Positions 1-8,210 of a stretch of 64,000 bases of DNA are shown piece after piece. A model generated the notes under the pieces. That model ran no database searches. It worked only from the letters and a program-made list of their open reading frames with translations, and was not told the origin of the DNA. This DNA is from Actinoplanes sp. M2I2. Its GTDB lineage: Bacteria; Actinomycetota; Actinomycetes; Mycobacteriales; Micromonosporaceae. Each line of letters begins with the position of its first letter. Position 1 is the first letter of the stretch. A program made the position numbers and the translations under genes. The stretch is taken from positions 62,001-126,000 of the forward strand of contig NZ_JALPVJ010000023.1 in NCBI RefSeq assembly GCF_023544445.1, written 5' to 3'.

Positions 1-624
1 TCCGACGCCTACGTGCGGCTGGGTTGGGAGATGAACCTGCCCGACTGGCACTGGAAGCTCACCGAGGACAACCAGGCCGCCTGGCAGGCCTCCTTCGTTC
101 AAGCCGTGCAGTGGATGAAGGCCGCCGCCCCCGGTCTGCGGATCGTCTACAACCCCAACAAGGGCGCCGACCAGACCTGCAGCAACGAGTGCAGCGTGCG
201 GGTCTTCGAGAACGTGCGGGACTACGTCGATGTGTACGCGATCGACTCCTACGACTCGTGGAATCCGGACTTCGGCACCGACGGGCGCGACGAACACTTC
301 AACGGCTACCGCCGCCTCAACGAGTCGCTCGCCATCGCCACCGACAACGGCACCAAGTTCGCGGTCGCGGAGTGGGGTGTCGCCTGTGACGAATACAACC
401 CCGACCCGCTTCTCAACTGCCAGTGGCAGGGCCACGCCGGCGGCGACAACCCGCAGTACATCCACGACTACCTGGGTTGGTTCGCCGGCAACGCCGGTGA
501 CCTCGCCTTCGAGTCCTACTTCGACGAGCCCGCTGCCTACATCCGCTCGGCGCTGAGCGTGAACCCGATCGGCCCTCTCGCGCCGGCGGCCTACCAGGCC
601 GAGATCGCGGCCCATCGGATGTGA
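1..624 (+). CDS. Secreted glycoside hydrolase, C-terminal part (GH26-like)
   Basis: The frame is open from the window edge, so the N-terminus is missing. About 207 residues of a TIM-barrel glycosidase remain. The visible start contains the motif LGWEMN, which fits the general acid/base glutamate of the GH26 mannanase/lichenase type. A later segment, AVAEWG, fits the nucleophile strand. Several aromatic residues (WHW, DSYDSW) would line a polysaccharide cleft. The enzyme probably cuts a plant or microbial beta-glycan outside the cell. The family assignment is from these motifs only; GH5 or GH39-like clans are possible alternatives. The gene converges on the SARP regulator, with a strong shared hairpin between them. 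Confidence 0.6.
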   Translation, partial: SDAYVRLGWEMNLPDWHWKLTEDNQAAWQASFVQAVQWMKAAAPGLRIVYNPNKGADQTCSNECSVRVFENVRDYVDVYAIDSYDSWNPDFGTDGRDEHFNGYRRLNESLAIATDNGTKFAVAEWGVACDEYNPDPLLNCQWQGHAGGDNPQYIHDYLGWFAGNAGDLAFESYFDEPAAYIRSALSVNPIGPLAPAAYQAEIAAHRM

Positions 625-625
625 T

Positions 626-669
626 CCGGGCCGGTGCCGGGTCGCTCGTGCGGCCCGGCACCGGCCCGG
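626..669. terminator. Bidirectional terminator hairpin
   Basis: A perfect 16-bp inverted repeat (arms 626-641 and 654-669, 12-nt loop) fills the gap between two convergent genes. It begins just after one stop codon and ends next to the other. It has no U-tract, as is usual in actinomycetes. Confidence 0.8.
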
Positions 670-670
670 C

Positions 671-3484
671 TCACTGCCGAGCCTGCTTCAGCAGGAGGTG
701 AGTCTTCTCAGCGGCCGGGATGAGGCCCATTTCGCGATAGCCGGCCTCGGCTGCGGTCAGCAACGGGACCGCCGCCGATGCCCGGCCCTCGATCAGTTCG
801 ATCCGCCCGGCGGCCCGCCGGGCCGAGGCGATGCCCCACCGGTGCCCGATCCTGGTGGCGCGGGCGAGACACTGAGCGGCGAGGGCCCGGGCGTGCTCGA
901 TGGAGCCCAGCTCCAGGTAGGCGTCGGTCAGGACGATCTCGGCAACGGTCAGCTGCATCTGGTCGCGCAGCTCGGTGTACGCGAGCACAGCCTCCCGGGC
1001 ATGGCGGGCGGCGACCGCGGGCCGGCCGCTGTTCCGGTGGCCCGCCGCGAGGTAGGTGTGGGCCTCGGCGGCTCCCCACACGTCTCCGGTGGCCTCGAAG
1101 ATCGTCAGGGCCCGGCCGAGCGCCGCGGCCTCCCCCTCGGGCGACGGACTGAGCGGCTGCCGGAAGGCGAGCTCGACATAGCCGGCGGTCGGAGTGCCCT
1201 CGATCGCCGGCAACAACGCGGCAGCCCGGTCATAGGCGGTGCGGGCCTCACCCGTACGGCCCAGCAGCTCCGCGGCGACGAACCAGCCGAGCGCGGCTCC
1301 CGCCATCCCGGCGGCGTCGCCCAGCTCGCGATAGAGCTCGAACGACCGGCGCAGATGGGGCAGGGCCCCTTGGTTGTCGTCGCGGAATCGAAAAAGGCTG
1401 CCCCTGCTCAGGGCCAGCAGCGCAGCCGTGGCGGGCGGCAGCGGCGCCCCGGCCGGGAGCACGTCGTGCGTCGCGGCCCAATCGTCGATCCGCCCCCGCA
1501 GGACACAGAAGTTGACGGTGGCGGTCGCGAGCCGCGCGGCCAGGTCGACCTCCCCGACCTCGCCCAGCAACGGGATCAGCGTGCGCAGGCCGTCCAGCTC
1601 GGCCTCGAACCACTCCACCGGCGCGGCATCAGCCTCCGGCACGGCCACCGAGGGCGCGGGCAGCGCCATCGGCCGGCCCGGAAGCCGCCGGTTCGCCGTC
1701 AGCGCGGCCGCCAGATACGCCCGTCCCGCGGCGGCGATGAGCTCCCCGGCCGGCGGACCCGGCTGCTCACCGGCCGACAGCCGGACCAGGTCGTGCAACC
1801 CGTACCGTTCGGCGCCGTCGCTCGTGAGCACCTGGGCGTCGCGCAGCTGCTCGGCCAGGGAGTACGCCTGCGGCTCGCCGACGCCCAGCAGCGCCGCGGG
1901 CAGCCAGGCCGCGAACGTCCGCACCGGCAGGATGCTCATCGCCCGCAGCAGCTCGAGAGCTCGCGGCGAGAGCCGGCGATAGCTGAGCTCGAGGCTGGCC
2001 CGGATGTCGATGTCCCCGACGGTCAGCCGGTCGAGTCGCTGATGCTCGTCCGAGAGCCGCGCGACGACGCGCGCCAGGCCCAGGCCCGGCAGCGTCGCCG
2101 ACCGCATGCCGGCCGCGCGAATCGCCAGCGGCAGACCGCCGCACAGGGCGATGAGCGCAGCGGCGGCCTCGGGCTCGGCGGCGACGGCGGCCCGCCCGGC
2201 GATCCGTTCCAGCAGAGCGATTCCGGCCTCGGTGCCGAGCGGGTGAACTTCGTGCAGGTGCGCCCCCGGCACTGTCAGCAGCGTCCGGCTCGACACCAGC
2301 AGCGCACTGCCCGGCCCGGGCATGAGCCGGCGCACCTGGGCGGTCGCGGTCGCGTTGTCGGCCACGATGAGGATCCGCCGCCCGGTCAGCAGAGACCGGA
2401 GCTGGTCGGCCTGCTCCTGCTGATCGCTGGGCATGGTGTCATCCGGTACGCCCAGCGCGCGCAGGAACCCTCGGAGGACGCGCTCCAACGGCACAGCGGT
2501 GCCATCCGTCTGCTGGAGATCGGCATAGAGGCACCCGTCCGGGAACTGGCCCGCCACCTCGTGGGCGGCACGCAGGGCCAGGGTGCTCTTGCCGATGCCG
2601 GCCATGCCGCCGATCACGACCGCCACCCCGGCGCCCGGCACGGGATCGGGCCGGCTCAGCAGCCTCGTCAGCCGGGCGAGTTCGTCCTCGCGTCCCACGA
2701 AGTCGGCCACTGCGGGCGGCAGCTGGAACGGCGTCGCGAGCCGGTCGGCGCCGTCCGCGTCGGCCGCCAGTAACCGGGGGTCGCCGCGGAGCACGGCCAG
2801 GTGGATCGCGGTCAGCTCGGGACCGGGGTCGATGCCGAGGCTCGCCGCCAGGACCGACCGTGCCTCCTGGAAGGCCAGCATCGCCCCGGCCGGGTCCCCG
2901 CTCTGATAGAGCGCGAGAACCAGCAGGCTGCGCAGCCGTTCGCGCAGGGGATGCTCGCCCACCGTGGCGCGCAGCAACCGTAGAGCCGCGGCCGGCCGGC
3001 CGCATCGAAGGAGCAACTCGCTGTGCAGCTCGACCGCGGCCAGATAATCGTCCTGCGCGGCAGCAGCCCGGGCCTGCAGCACCGGCCCGACCGGCTCACC
3101 GGCGAACGGCTGCCCGCGCCACAGCTCCAGCGCGGCCCCCAAGCCGGCCAGCGCCACCGCGGGCCGCTCCACGGCGGCCTTGCGCCCGGCCGCGACCAGC
3201 GTGCCGAACTCGGCCAGGTCGAGCTCACCCTCGGCCACGTCGAACCGGTAGCCACCGCTGTCGGAGCTGATCCGTTCGGGAAAGAGCTTACGGAGCCCGG
3301 AAAGGTAGGTACGGATGTTGGCCACCGCTGAGGCGGGCGGACGCTGCGGCCAGACCTCATCGACCAGAACATCGAGCGACACCGGCCGGTTACCCGCGGT
3401 CAGCAGCAGCAGGGCGACGAGCCGGGGCTTGGCCGCAACGAGAGCCCCCGGGAGTTCTGTCGGCCCCAGCACCCGGAACAGCAC
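671..3484 (-). CDS. SARP-family regulator with NB-ARC and TPR domains (AfsR-like)
   Basis: This 937-residue protein has the AfsR layout. Residues 1-90 form an OmpR-type winged-helix DNA-binding domain, and about 95-240 form the bacterial transcriptional activation domain. An NB-ARC ATPase follows, with P-loop GGMAGIGKS at about 292-300 and a sensor-like LLVSSR further on. The rest is TPR-like helices to the C-terminus. Such proteins activate secondary-metabolite or morphological genes after nucleotide-dependent oligomerisation. It starts with GTG. No biosynthetic cluster lies next to it, so its target cannot be read from context. Confidence 0.88.
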   Translation of the reverse strand: MLFRVLGPTELPGALVAAKPRLVALLLLTAGNRPVSLDVLVDEVWPQRPPASAVANIRTYLSGLRKLFPERISSDSGGYRFDVAEGELDLAEFGTLVAAGRKAAVERPAVALAGLGAALELWRGQPFAGEPVGPVLQARAAAAQDDYLAAVELHSELLLRCGRPAAALRLLRATVGEHPLRERLRSLLVLALYQSGDPAGAMLAFQEARSVLAASLGIDPGPELTAIHLAVLRGDPRLLAADADGADRLATPFQLPPAVADFVGREDELARLTRLLSRPDPVPGAGVAVVIGGMAGIGKSTLALRAAHEVAGQFPDGCLYADLQQTDGTAVPLERVLRGFLRALGVPDDTMPSDQQEQADQLRSLLTGRRILIVADNATATAQVRRLMPGPGSALLVSSRTLLTVPGAHLHEVHPLGTEAGIALLERIAGRAAVAAEPEAAAALIALCGGLPLAIRAAGMRSATLPGLGLARVVARLSDEHQRLDRLTVGDIDIRASLELSYRRLSPRALELLRAMSILPVRTFAAWLPAALLGVGEPQAYSLAEQLRDAQVLTSDGAERYGLHDLVRLSAGEQPGPPAGELIAAAGRAYLAAALTANRRLPGRPMALPAPSVAVPEADAAPVEWFEAELDGLRTLIPLLGEVGEVDLAARLATATVNFCVLRGRIDDWAATHDVLPAGAPLPPATAALLALSRGSLFRFRDDNQGALPHLRRSFELYRELGDAAGMAGAALGWFVAAELLGRTGEARTAYDRAAALLPAIEGTPTAGYVELAFRQPLSPSPEGEAAALGRALTIFEATGDVWGAAEAHTYLAAGHRNSGRPAVAARHAREAVLAYTELRDQMQLTVAEIVLTDAYLELGSIEHARALAAQCLARATRIGHRWGIASARRAAGRIELIEGRASAAVPLLTAAEAGYREMGLIPAAEKTHLLLKQARQ

Positions 3485-3646
3485 GACTCATCCTAACCAG
3501 CCCATCGCCGGTCATCACTGTCGCCCCGGCGAGGTCCAGCTCGCCGCAATCGCCACGACCGGCCGGCGAAGGACGGCAACCGCGGGACGGTGAGTCTTCG
3601 CACATCGTCGCGCCCCTTCTCCCCCACTGATCGACTTGATAGCTTG

Positions 3647-3663
3647 TTGCCACATTATGGCAA
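3647..3663. promoter_or_regulatory. Inverted repeat upstream of the metal-chelate transporter remnant
   Basis: The hairpin-like palindrome ttgcca-catta-tggcaa is AT-rich for this genome and lies in the divergent gap between the SARP gene and the broken permease. It resembles an operator of a dimeric metal or stress repressor. Which regulator would bind is not clear; it does not match the IdeR or Zur consensus well. Confidence 0.35.
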
Positions 3664-3734
3664 TAACCAAGGGGTGGCGGTGACGCCCGTACTCCCGGGC
3701 CGGGAGCCCGACGTCCGGCGCGTCCAGGGGCGCG

Positions 3735-3982
3735 GCCGCGGCCATCCTGTTCGGAGCGGGGGCGGGCTTCGGCCAGTACGCCCTGTCGACCAGCGCCTTC
3801 CTCGGCGCCCTCGCGGCGTCCCTGCTGGTCTTCCTCATCGCCCGCACGGCCTCGTCGTGCCGCACCTGGCCCGCCGGCTGGTCGGGGCCCCGCATGCCCG
3901 CGTGGTGCCGGTCGCCGCCCTGCTCGGCGCCCCTTTCCTGCTGATCCCGATCCGCCGACTGCACGCCGGAGGCCAAGCATGA
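3735..3982 (+). pseudogene. FecCD-type ABC permease remnant
   Basis: Two pieces of a FecCD permease are recognisable in different frames. The first (about 3735-3855) reads AAILFGAGAGFGQYALS and a hydrophobic stretch ending VFLIAR. The second (about 3850-3982) reads VVPHLARRLVG, VVPVAALLGAP and FLLIPIRR. The second piece looks like the late 'RhLVGpdhr' region joined directly to the family's final helix, so there is a frameshift and at least one internal deletion. Its stop overlaps the ATG of the binding protein (ATGA), as expected for the original operon. It cannot encode a working permease. Confidence 0.7.
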
Positions 3983-4947
3983 GAAGAATCGCCGCCCTCT
4001 CCACCGTCCTCGTGCTCGCTGCCGGCTGCGGCGCCACGGCCGAGGACGACACGAGCACTGGAGCCACCGCAGGCTTCCCGCTCACGACGAAGAACTGCGG
4101 GGTCGACGTCACCTTCGACAAGGCTCCCGAACGCCTAGTCATGCTCAAGAGCTCCGCCGTGCCCTTCCTGCACGAACTGGGCGTGCTGGACAGGGTCACC
4201 GCCCGCGCCGGGCAGTACCCGAAGGCGTACTACGACGACGCGACACTGGCCGAGCTCGACAAGGTGCCGCTGCTCACCGACAAGACCGACACCAGCGGCC
4301 ACCTGCAGATCTCCAAGGAGATCGTGATCAGCCAGCAGCCCGACCTGGTGCTCGGCGAGGTCGACAACCTGTCGCGCGACACGCTGTCCGCTGTGGACAT
4401 CCCGCTGCTCGAGGAACCGACGATGTGCGAGGGCAACACCGAGGCGCCGGCCTTCGACAGCATCTACGCGCAGATGCAGGCGTACGGGAAGGTCTTCGAT
4501 CGTCAGAACGAGGCGGCAACGGCGGTCGCCGCGCTCAAGGAACGCATGTCGAAGGTCAAGGCCGACACCGACGGGCGTACGGCGGCCGTGCTCTACCCGA
4601 CGGTCGGTGGCGGGGTCACGTACGCGTACGGGTCGACCAGCATGGCCCACCCGCAGCTCGAAGCGGCCGGCCTCACCAACGTGTTCGCCGACAGCAAGGA
4701 ACGTGTCTTCGAGGTGACGCTCGAGGAGTTGCTCGGGCGCAACCCCGACGTGCTGATCCTTCTCCACGGCGACGGCGACCCCACCGCGGTCGAACAGGCC
4801 GTCACCAGCCTGCCCGGCGCCGAGAAGCTCAAAGCCGTACAGCACAAGAACGTCATGACCCAGCTGTTCAACTTCACCGAGCCGCCGACACCGCTGTCGA
4901 TCGACGGCCTGGAGAGGATCGTCGAGCGGTTCAAGGCCGGCGCGTGA
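3979..4947 (+). CDS. Iron-siderophore/cobalamin-type ABC substrate-binding lipoprotein (FepB/BtuF-like)
   Basis: The 322-residue protein starts with a lipoprotein signal peptide and a lipobox ending AAGC. It then has the class III periplasmic binding fold: APERLVML in the first lobe, a long linking helix, and PDVLILL in the second lobe. It would capture a metal chelate outside the membrane. It is the only intact member of its operon: the permease upstream and the ATPase downstream are both broken. It could only work with a transporter encoded elsewhere, or it is a gene not yet decayed. Confidence 0.8.
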   Translation: MRRIAALSTVLVLAAGCGATAEDDTSTGATAGFPLTTKNCGVDVTFDKAPERLVMLKSSAVPFLHELGVLDRVTARAGQYPKAYYDDATLAELDKVPLLTDKTDTSGHLQISKEIVISQQPDLVLGEVDNLSRDTLSAVDIPLLEEPTMCEGNTEAPAFDSIYAQMQAYGKVFDRQNEAATAVAALKERMSKVKADTDGRTAAVLYPTVGGGVTYAYGSTSMAHPQLEAAGLTNVFADSKERVFEVTLEELLGRNPDVLILLHGDGDPTAVEQAVTSLPGAEKLKAVQHKNVMTQLFNFTEPPTPLSIDGLERIVERFKAGA

Positions 4948-5074
4948 TCGAGGCGAGCGGGGTTTCCTGGCGCTACGGCGCCAACCCTGTCATCGACGGC
5001 GTCAGCGTCACCGCCCGGCCCGGCCGGGCGCTCGGGCTGATCGGCCCGAACGGATCGGTAAGACGACCCTGTTG
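4944..5074 (+). pseudogene. ABC transporter ATPase, N-terminal fragment
   Basis: GTG overlaps the stop of the binding protein. The frame reads IEASGVSWRYG, then VIDGVSVTARPGRALGLIGPNGS, a typical FecE/HmuV start through most of Walker A. One G is missing in the P-loop codons: restoring it gives GPNGSGKTTLL. Directly after that leucine pair the sequence switches to CopC-like sequence. The matching C-terminal part of an ATPase lies 300 bp away on the other strand. Confidence 0.75.
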
Positions 5075-5375
5075 CACTCACAAGCGTTGGTACGCGGAGC
5101 CACGGCGACGGTCACCCAACCGATCGTCAACGGCACCTACCTGCTCGCCTACTGCGTCGTGTCGCAGGACGGGCACACCGTGCAGGGCTCGTACACCTTC
5201 ACCGTCGCGAACCCGGCGCTGCCCGCAGCCGGTGCAGCGCTGCGACGCCACCGGCTGCGGCGGCCGGAGGTTCAGCCGCCTCGGGCGGAGTCCCGACCGG
5301 CATTCTCCTCGGACCGGCCGCGCTCGCCGACTGGTTCTTGCTCTCGGGCCGGAGGCGCAGCGTCAGCCGCGAGCG
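5075..5375 (+). pseudogene. CopC-domain (copper resistance) C-terminal fragment
   Basis: Immediately after the ATPase junction the plus strand reads QPIVNGTYLLAY, VVSQDGHTVQGSYTFTVA. This is the C-terminal strand pair of a CopC/YcnJ-like domain. A frameshift near 5235 leads to a second frame with a Gly/Ser/Ala linker, GILLGPAALADWFLLSGRRR (a C-terminal membrane helix) and a basic tail, also typical of CopC-like proteins. The N-terminal half is absent. Confidence 0.6.
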
Positions 5376-5935
5376 GACCGCGGTTCCGGCAGCACCAGCG
5401 GAGCGCCCGTCGTCGGGTCCTCGATGACGCGGGCCCGGACCCCGAAGACCCGCTCGACCAGATCGGCGTCGACCACCTCGCCGGGCGGGCCCTGGGCGAC
5501 CACGGCACCCGCCCGCATCGCGATGATCTCGTCGGCGTAGCGGCAGGCCATGTTGAGATCGTGCAGGACCGCGACCACGGTGCGCCCCGCGGCGTTGAGG
5601 TTGCCTAAGGTGACAGCGCCGAGAGCGGCGAAGAGACTGACCGCGACATAGGCCGCGGCGCGTGGCCGGAAGCCGTCGCGGGCAAGGCTGAGCGCGTCCC
5701 AGCGCAATGTCGAAAACGTGGTCAGCCCACCGCAGAAGCCTGTGCCGATCAAAGCAAGCGCTCCAGCCGAAGGCCCCGTGGCGACCAGCAGGCCGAGCAC
5801 GAAGGATCCCACCACATTGGCCGCGAGCGTGCCCCAAGGAAATTCCGTTCCGATCCTCGCACGAACTGCTTGATCGATCAGATAACGCAACGGTGCGCCG
5901 ACTGCGGCGCCGATCGCAACTAGCACGGCGGTCAT
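5363..5935 (-). CDS. Chimeric ORF: CrcB/FluC fluoride channel fused to an ABC ATPase C-terminus
   Basis: The first ~110 residues are a near-complete CrcB/FluC subunit: APLRYLID, ANVVGSFVLG with the conserved Asn, the signature GFCGGLTTFST, and four hydrophobic helices. At about residue 112 the sequence changes to AGRTVVAVLHDLNMACRYADEI, the H-loop region of a FecE/HmuV ATPase, and runs on to that family's C-terminus. The ATPase part has no Walker A or Walker B, so it cannot bind ATP. The channel part could still fold, since FluC normally ends near the junction. The fusion looks like an inversion product joining two unrelated genes. Confidence 0.75.
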   Translation of the reverse strand: MTAVLVAIGAAVGAPLRYLIDQAVRARIGTEFPWGTLAANVVGSFVLGLLVATGPSAGALALIGTGFCGGLTTFSTLRWDALSLARDGFRPRAAAYVAVSLFAALGAVTLGNLNAAGRTVVAVLHDLNMACRYADEIIAMRAGAVVAQGPPGEVVDADLVERVFGVRARVIEDPTTGAPLVLPEPRSARG

Positions 5936-6039
5936 CGGTGACCACTCACCATTCGACTACCCAGCCACACCGCCGGCCGGCAGCCGACGAGCGTCAGCAT
6001 GAGGTACGCCAGGGCTGTCACCGGACGATTGCCGTTCAC
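5932..6039 (-). pseudogene. Second crcB/fluC gene, C-terminal remnant
   Basis: Upstream of the intact channel domain and overlapping its start (ATGA), the minus strand reads PVTALAYLMLTLVGCRPAVWLG and a basic tail. This matches the last helix of the first gene in a usual crcB1-crcB2 pair. A stop codon lies about 60 bp further upstream in that frame, and the rest of the gene is missing. FluC from two-gene loci is often a heterodimer, so its loss matters for the remaining subunit. Confidence 0.5.
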
Positions 6040-6210
6040 GCGGCACCGTCGGCCGCCCGACGGAGCCAGGGGCGATTCCGCTCAGCACCAGAGCGAGTGC
6101 ATCCCGTCAGGGTCGGCCGCCTGGATCTTTAAGAGTGTTTTAAGAAGTGGCCGGACCATGGATGGATGTGAAAGCTTGGATTCGTCCTTCCACGCTCGAG
6201 GAGACTCACT

Positions 6211-7005
6211 GTGCCCGCCCATGCCGCCCGTAGCTTCCGCCCTTTGCTTGTTGCCGCCGTCGCGGTCGGGGTGATCGGTGTCAGCTACACCGGCATAGCC
6301 GTGGCACGATCCTCGTCCGACGAGGGCAACGCCCGCCCCGCCTCGACGGCACCTCTCGGTACGCCGTCACCCGGCGCCACGACCGATTCGATCCTCGATG
6401 AGGAACTCGCCGCCGAGCCGCTGCCGCCGACGTCCTCCGGCACCCCCGGCTCCTCCCCCAGCCGGGCCACGCCCACCCCCACGGTGAAGCCCGCCGCGAC
6501 GGCCCGGCCGACCAGCACCGCCACCAAGCGCCCGACAAAGACGCCGACCAGGACGAAGAAGACTCCGGCCCCGGCGCCGACCAGGACCACACCGCCCACG
6601 GGCTCCGGCGGCGGCAGCTCGGACACGGTCACCGAGGTGATCCGTCTGGTCAACGCGGAGCGCAAAGCGGCCGGATGCAGCTCCTTGGCCGGCGAATCCC
6701 GCCTGCACCGAGCCGCGCGAAAGCATTCCGAACGGCAGGCGGCCCAGGACACCATGTCGCACCAACTGCCTGGCGAGGCCTCGATGGGCGACCGGGTCGC
6801 CGCCGAGGGCTACCGGTGGGGCGGCGTCGCCGAGAACGTTGCGGCCGGCTATCGCACGCCGGCCGACGTCATGGACGGTTGGATGAACAGCCCCGGCCAC
6901 AAAGCCAACATCCTGAACTGCGGCTACAAGCACATCGGGGTCGGCCTGGCCAAGTCCGGCAAAGGCACCCAGTACTGGACGCAGAACTTCGCCTCACCAC
7001 TGTGA
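6211..7005 (+). CDS. Secreted CAP/SCP-domain protein
   Basis: The 264-residue protein has an N-terminal signal or anchor helix (about 10-32), then a Pro/Thr/Ser/Lys-rich linker to about residue 130. A CAP domain follows, of the bacterial YkwD type: VNAERKAAGC, the His-containing helix around HSERQAA, MSHQLPGE, AENVAAGY and GWMNSPGHKANIL. The role of bacterial CAP proteins is poorly known; the fold carries a His/Glu site outside the cell. The GTG start follows a GAGGAG ribosome binding site. The linker probably spans the cell wall. Confidence 0.85.
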   Translation: MPAHAARSFRPLLVAAVAVGVIGVSYTGIAVARSSSDEGNARPASTAPLGTPSPGATTDSILDEELAAEPLPPTSSGTPGSSPSRATPTPTVKPAATARPTSTATKRPTKTPTRTKKTPAPAPTRTTPPTGSGGGSSDTVTEVIRLVNAERKAAGCSSLAGESRLHRAARKHSERQAAQDTMSHQLPGEASMGDRVAAEGYRWGGVAENVAAGYRTPADVMDGWMNSPGHKANILNCGYKHIGVGLAKSGKGTQYWTQNFASPL

Positions 7006-7523
7006 TGCAGCAGCGGCGCCAATGGTGATCAGCAGACGCGCAGCCGGCGCTCGGTCCGGCTGATCTCGCCGGTCGGCGGGCGCTGCTCGAACGGCGTCCC
7101 CACGGTTCTCTGCGCGCCGGACGTCGATCCGTCAGCGTGCGTCCACGCATCAGCCTCGGTCTGCCGGCGACCCGACCCGTTCGCGGTGTTCATCGACAAC
7201 AACCATGCGATTCGGCCAACGCGTGCAGTCTCATGGCTGCCGGAGTTCAGTGGGAGACCACGCCGCGGCGTAGGCGACGCCACCGATCAGCACGAGTGCG
7301 AGCAGGCCGAAGACGGCGGGCCAGGCCCAGGCAACCGGTTCCCGGTCGCCGGCGGCGGTCACGCGATCCACACCGCCCCCGGTTGGAGTATCGGCACTGC
7401 CCGGCAAGTTCGATCGCGATGGATTCGCACTGTTGGGCCATCTGCTACGTCGCCGTCACCACCTGGCCGCGTGCTGATCTTGATGGTGACTAGACTCAGT
7501 CCATTCACGACTTCGGAGGACAT
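7006..7523. other. Intergenic stretch between two secreted-protein genes
   Basis: About 520 bp with no convincing plus-strand gene. The only coding-like signal is a short membrane ORF on the minus strand (7231-7371). No hairpin with the strength of the other terminators in the window was found here. Confidence 0.5.
7231..7371 (-). CDS. Possible small single-helix membrane protein
   Basis: A GTG-started ORF of 46 codons reads VDRVTAAGDREPVAWAWP, then a clean hydrophobic helix AVFGLLALVLIGGVAYAAAW and a short tail. An in-frame TTG at 7407 would give 58 residues. The charged N-terminus plus single helix is more protein-like than the neighbouring frames. It is too short to name, and there is no clear ribosome binding site. 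Confidence 0.35.
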   Translation of the reverse strand: MDRVTAAGDREPVAWAWPAVFGLLALVLIGGVAYAAAWSPTELRQP

Positions 7524-7955
7524 ATGAAGCGTAAGGCCATCGGGACCGTTCTGACTGGCACCCTGGCGATGTCGGGGGCGGTGTTCGGCACTGCCGGACC
7601 GGCGCTCGCGGCAGGCCGGTCGGAGGCGTGCCAGCCGTCAGCGTGCGGCAGTGCCACTTTCACCTTCAAGGGCAAATACCAGATCGCCCCGATCTCGTAC
7701 TCGATCCGGGACACCGAATGTGGCGGTGGATCCGACCAGGCTTACGTCCGGCTCCGGGTCAGCTTCATCGGCACCACGACCCAATGGGTGAGCAAGAAGT
7801 GGGAGGACGAAGTGCAGTGTGACAACTCCTACGCGACCTACAACTCGAGTTACGGAGCCGTCAATAATCTGCCGATCGAGTCTGCCTGGGTGGTGGTCGG
7901 TGACGACAACAACGGCACGAGCTGGGGCGAGCCAGTCGACAACCCCAACACGTGA
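7524..7955 (+). CDS. Small secreted protein of unknown function
   Basis: The 143-residue product has a clear Sec signal peptide (MKRKAIG..., hydrophobic core, cleavage near ALAAG at about 31). The mature part is ~110 residues of beta-strand-like sequence with four cysteines, which could form two disulfides. The ATG is preceded by GGAGGA at good spacing. I do not recognise the family. A hairpin terminator follows at 8067-8098. Confidence 0.7.
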   Translation: MKRKAIGTVLTGTLAMSGAVFGTAGPALAAGRSEACQPSACGSATFTFKGKYQIAPISYSIRDTECGGGSDQAYVRLRVSFIGTTTQWVSKKWEDEVQCDNSYATYNSSYGAVNNLPIESAWVVVGDDNNGTSWGEPVDNPNT

Positions 7956-8066
7956 CGGTGCTGGTCAGGGACCATCGCCCAGCGACCACAACTCGCCCGG
8001 CCGGGGCTCGACGCGTTGGGCGGGTCTAGCCCTACAGTTTCACCATCCGGGAGCGTCCCCCTGCTG

Positions 8067-8098
8067 ACAGGCTGGGTCCGCGCAGGGATCCAGCCTGT
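8067..8098 (+). terminator. Hairpin terminator with U-rich tail
   Basis: Arms acaggctgg and ccagcctgt (9 bp, 14-nt loop) are followed by tccgctttt. This is one of the few classic intrinsic terminators in the window and would end transcription of the small secreted protein. Confidence 0.65.
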
Positions 8099-8210
8099 TC
8101 CGCTTTTGTTCGGCTCCCTCTTGACGCGGCGCCACGGGGGGACATGACTCGGTCTACAGCTTCGGTGAACCAGCAAGCGGGTCGTTCGACCGTCCGGCAG
8201 GATGGCTGTC

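Noticed and set aside
698..2773. A 691-codon plus-strand frame
   Set aside because: It is the antisense shadow of the SARP regulator, rich in Gly, Arg and Gln, with no recognisable domain.
6040..6140. A fluoride riboswitch upstream of the crcB genes
   Set aside because: No sequence resembling the conserved core of the crcB RNA motif was seen on the minus strand here.
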